From: Kordiimonas laminariae
GTDB taxonomy: Bacteria > Pseudomonadota > Alphaproteobacteria > Sphingomonadales > Kordiimonadaceae
Reading direction: 5' to 3'
DNA: 64,000 nt
Assembly: GCF_023008165.1 (NCBI RefSeq)
Contig: NZ_JAKQZA010000001.1
Span: 124,001-188,000, forward strand
Both the position numbers and the translations under genes were made by a program. Each line of letters opens with the position of its first letter. Position 1 is the first letter of the stretch. This document shows positions 61,260-64,000 of this stretch, in pieces. The notes beneath the pieces were generated by a model. That model was not told the DNA's origin. It saw only the letters and a list, made by a program, of their open reading frames with translations, and made no database searches.

Positions 61260-63260
61260 TTAACCAGCGTGCTTAAGTATACTCCTATAAAAATCATCTT
61301 TTTTGATAAACTTGGAGGGCGGAAAGCCTTCAGCTGTCAATGCAACGCTGTAAGCGTCCTCATCCGTTGCAATATTTACGATAGCATGCTCGTAGGCGAG
61401 TAATTTTCCAAGCTGAGTTGTGTTCTTGGTTTCTGCTACAGCAAATTCTTTTTCCAGAAGTACATACCCTGGTGCACCATGCAGTCGAGCTTCGCCAAAT
61501 GCTTCCAGCATTGCAACAGCCCCGCATCCAATAACTCTAGTGCACTGCCGAGCAAACAGCGCTGTATCCTCTGGTGTACCAAAAGCTAACTCCGCAGAAA
61601 TTCCCCGTCCCAGATACATTTTATAGATACCGCTTTTATCACCTATCTGATAGGGGACGACAGTCCCAACCAAATGCTCCCATTCATCATATCTACAAGC
61701 CAGTAAATCACAGCCCGACGCATGTTCAATAAGTAACACTGTCTCATGGTTTTCCTGTTTCAGTTGATTAAGTAGCTGAACAACACGGTATCGGATAGAA
61801 TCTGTAAGCAGGAATTCGCTCTTTACCGCAACGAGGGTACGTTCAATTTGTTCACATGCAGGAAATGGCTGTCGGTCTTCCAACGCGCAAACTTCTCGGA
61901 TCAAATCATTCCGGATACGCCCAGTAGCTGGTCCCGCATACGCCCGATTCTGATGTAGAATATATTTGGGAGCCGGCGACAACTCTTTAATAAATTCTTG
62001 CTCCAGACAGTCAAAATACGTTGGCGACCGGTGTTCTATTTCATCAGCATATAGCAATCCCATCAGTCCGTGATGTAACTTTGGTTCCTGATAGTCTTCA
62101 GCGGTTTCTGATGTCGCCATAATTTTGGCGCGAATATGAGCCATAGAAGTGATCGAAATCGCAAATTCTGCATCTACTCCAACTTCACCACTATGAAGAT
62201 ACAAACCTGAGTGGTTATTCTGACGAAGACTCAGGTATAGTTTTTCAACAGGTTTTTCCCGGAGCTGCCAAAACAACCACCTTAGTAGTTTTCGGTTATC
62301 TTGAAGAGCTGTCCAGGCCTTCTGTTCCATAAAGAGAAGCAACGGCGGAAAGAAAAACTCACGTGGCGAATTATTCCATTGATGAAATCGAGTTTTAAAC
62401 TCTTTGAAACTAATTTTCTCTGGATCGATCGCAGGGTCGCTGAATAATAATATCGTATCTTTCGCATCGCTTAAACACAAAGCGAAATATGGTGCTTCTC
62501 TATGCTCAAGCATCATAACATGCTGAGGATTAAAAAGCTTTTTATGAGTTCTGCGCATGCGCGAAACCAGCTCATCCCCCATACGGGTGCTATCAGCCAG
62601 CATACTCTCAGGTCTACGGCGATACAGGAAGCCTGAATTTTCACATCTGCGCCCTTTAAAGCCGGCCTCAAGAGCATATAACCAAAAATCCCAGTCTTCA
62701 TACCCGAAGATCATGGTTTCGTCGTACATCACCCCTTTTCTGAAAACCTCTGCTCGCACCATTGAGCCAGCTTCCGATATGTTCCCAATCAAATGTTTGA
62801 GAAGGCTATAATCTGGGGCGGTCTCTCTTGTATCAAAACCGTTTTCGCCGTGTGTTAAGCCGAAGAAAGAAATATCCGGGTACGCCCAGCCAACTTCCGG
62901 ATCATCCCCAATAGTTTTCCGATAAGCTTCGATGCTGTATGGAGAAATACGGTTATCTGCATCCAAAAAGTAAATCGCATCCAGATCTGGCAACAAATTC
63001 AGAAGAAATCGAATACCGGTGTTTCTGGCACCTGGCAGTCGCGTATTTTTCTGCCTGACGTAATGTAGTTTTCCGTTATAAACTGGTAATAAATTGGCAA
63101 CTGTCGCTCGCGTTTCAGGGAACTTACAGCCGTCATCAACAACAACAACATGGATTTCCCGGTCAGTGTCTTGCTCACACGCACTTATGATAGCCTCAGC
63201 TAAAAACTGCGGATGCCCGTATCCAGGAATAACAACACCGATGGGTGGTTTCGCATCCAT
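61260..63260 (-). CDS. GT2-family glycosyltransferase with long C-terminal extension
   Basis: 666 residues. The N-terminal GT2 domain (1-~260) shows IGVVIPGYGHPQFLAEAIIS, VVVDDGCKFPETRA, RLPGARNTGIRFLLNLLPDL and YFLDADNRISPYS with the D-x-D metal site. The remaining ~400 residues are a mixed alpha/beta region without a recognised fold (for example LLEHREAPYFALCLSDAKDT; GVDAEFAISITSMAHIRAKI; IRYRVVQLLNQLKQENHETV) that could be a second transferase-like or acceptor-binding domain. It starts one base after the unknown upstream gene and precedes the aminotransferase, in one operon. Confidence 0.82.
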   Translation of the reverse strand: MDAKPPIGVVIPGYGHPQFLAEAIISACEQDTDREIHVVVVDDGCKFPETRATVANLLPVYNGKLHYVRQKNTRLPGARNTGIRFLLNLLPDLDAIYFLDADNRISPYSIEAYRKTIGDDPEVGWAYPDISFFGLTHGENGFDTRETAPDYSLLKHLIGNISEAGSMVRAEVFRKGVMYDETMIFGYEDWDFWLYALEAGFKGRRCENSGFLYRRRPESMLADSTRMGDELVSRMRRTHKKLFNPQHVMMLEHREAPYFALCLSDAKDTILLFSDPAIDPEKISFKEFKTRFHQWNNSPREFFFPPLLLFMEQKAWTALQDNRKLLRWLFWQLREKPVEKLYLSLRQNNHSGLYLHSGEVGVDAEFAISITSMAHIRAKIMATSETAEDYQEPKLHHGLMGLLYADEIEHRSPTYFDCLEQEFIKELSPAPKYILHQNRAYAGPATGRIRNDLIREVCALEDRQPFPACEQIERTLVAVKSEFLLTDSIRYRVVQLLNQLKQENHETVLLIEHASGCDLLACRYDEWEHLVGTVVPYQIGDKSGIYKMYLGRGISAELAFGTPEDTALFARQCTRVIGCGAVAMLEAFGEARLHGAPGYVLLEKEFAVAETKNTTQLGKLLAYEHAIVNIATDEDAYSVALTAEGFPPSKFIKKDDFYRSILKHAG

Positions 63261-63261
63261 A

Positions 63262-64000
63262 TTAATCGCTATCCTCTGGTGCGCTCAAAATATTCACTGG
63301 ATGCTCATAACCTTCAGTAATGTTGGCAAAAAGATACCAGTTACACCACCCAAAACTGATATTACCATCCAATGAAATAACTGCGAATACAACATCCCCT
63401 GCTTCCACACGAGGGGCGCCAAAACCTATAGATAAAGTGCAGCGGCACATAGGTTTCACAGTAAGAGAAGACCAGAATACTCCGCTTTCAGGTTCACTAC
63501 TATTGTGAACACCGTCTCTCACTTTTTCTGCTATTTCCTCAATAACTTCCCGGCGGTTCTGAACATCGGTTGGTAGAACCATCATTATATAGGTGAAGTT
63601 AGGCGCACTTTCATGGCCTGTGCCAATTTCGGCCATAATACGCCGAGCCCCAACAACTGCCCCTCCAGACATAACAGTGGCTGACAACTCCTCCGACAAT
63701 GGGTGGGTCTGCATTGCTCCAGTACCTTCACTAACCATAAGCGGAGAGAAGCCATATTTGTCAGTAAGTTCCTGCTGCTTGTTTAAACCATTATAGAACT
63801 CCACCTGCCCTAAAATTTCTGAAAAACGGGAAGCACGCACCTGCAACTTACTATTTTCACTCATTAATTTTTGTTCAGCAGGTATTTCACGAATAACATC
63901 AGCGGGGCTAAGCTTCACCTCTGTGGTAAGTTGATGCCAGCGGAGACGTCCAAGATGGTTACTATCGCCTAGTGGTTTTGCGAGCAGCAATAAATCTGCG
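63262..64000 (-). CDS. Unknown protein, 5' part outside window
   Basis: The frame is open to the right edge (reading ADLLLLAKPLGDSNHLGRLR) without a start, so at least 245 residues continue into the next sequence. It is beta-rich with MQTHPLSEELSATVMSGGAV, NFTYIMMVLPTDVQNRRE, GVFWSSLTVKPMCRCTLSI and ISFGWCNWYLFANITEGYEHPV. The pattern recalls large secreted or glycan-associated proteins but I do not recognise it. Its TAA is one base from the ATG of the 666-aa GT2 gene, so they share a transcript. Confidence 0.55.
   Translation of the reverse strand, partial: ADLLLLAKPLGDSNHLGRLRWHQLTTEVKLSPADVIREIPAEQKLMSENSKLQVRASRFSEILGQVEFYNGLNKQQELTDKYGFSPLMVSEGTGAMQTHPLSEELSATVMSGGAVVGARRIMAEIGTGHESAPNFTYIMMVLPTDVQNRREVIEEIAEKVRDGVHNSSEPESGVFWSSLTVKPMCRCTLSIGFGAPRVEAGDVVFAVISLDGNISFGWCNWYLFANITEGYEHPVNILSAPEDSD

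Noticed and set aside
1-64000. CRISPR arrays, insertion sequences, tRNA or rRNA genes
   Set aside because: Read for regularly spaced repeats, transposase-like frames, terminal inverted repeats and cloverleaf genes; none seen.

Overview
The window reads as a contiguous stretch of a Gram-negative alphaproteobacterial chromosome of moderate GC content. Support for this: TAT-exported MsrP with MsrQ, outer-membrane barrels, lipoproteins, PAS_5-type proteins, a short (423 aa) glucose-6-phosphate isomerase, and amino-acid and valine catabolism of a protein-eating marine heterotroph. The gene set resembles Kordiimonas-like organisms, but that placement is an inference from gene content and codon style; no rRNA or tRNA gene is present to fix it. 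I see no insertion sequence, CRISPR array, integrase or prophage. Genes are densely packed and most convergent pairs are separated by a clear hairpin terminator.

Left part (1-12.5 kb): a partial lrgB with lrgA, a MaoC-type dehydratase, a small secreted protein, an exo/endonuclease-fold protein, msrP-msrQ (repair of oxidised periplasmic methionine), two adjacent PAS_5-like proteins, then an arginine succinyltransferase cluster astA-astD-astB with an M20 metallohydrolase where astE would be expected, and a LuxR-type regulator with a degenerate receiver.

Middle (12.5-40.8 kb): a valine degradation set (isobutyryl-CoA dehydrogenase, 3-hydroxyisobutyryl-CoA hydrolase, mmsB, mmsA with a divergent LysR regulator) interleaved with exported S9, M16 and S10 peptidases, suggesting a peptide-to-branched-chain-amino-acid route. 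Then two tandem paralogous membrane histidine kinases, a PhyH-type dioxygenase, glmU-glmS, a membrane protein, a CadC-like membrane-bound regulator, a SUMF1-FN3-CBM6-like exported protein, a Tsx-like outer-membrane protein and a PlpD-like patatin autotransporter (type Vd).

Right part (40.8-64 kb): sugar-nucleotide and glycan assembly. pgi, galU and manC feed UDP-glucose and GDP-mannose; rfbCBDA makes dTDP-L-rhamnose; two very large multidomain glycosyltransferases follow directly (755 and 977 aa, the latter with six N-terminal repeats, a WsaF-like GT4 and a GT2 domain). On the opposite strand lie a sulfotransferase-like protein, a GT41/HMW1C-like glycosyltransferase, a DegT-type aminotransferase, a 666-aa GT2 protein and an unknown partial gene; a second minus-strand set carries a GT4 enzyme, an unknown 319-aa protein and manC. 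No Wzx, Wzy, Wza or ABC exporter lies in the window. The GT41-like enzyme suggests that at least part of this locus glycosylates protein (for example a flagellin or adhesin), and this is the best candidate here for an undescribed system.
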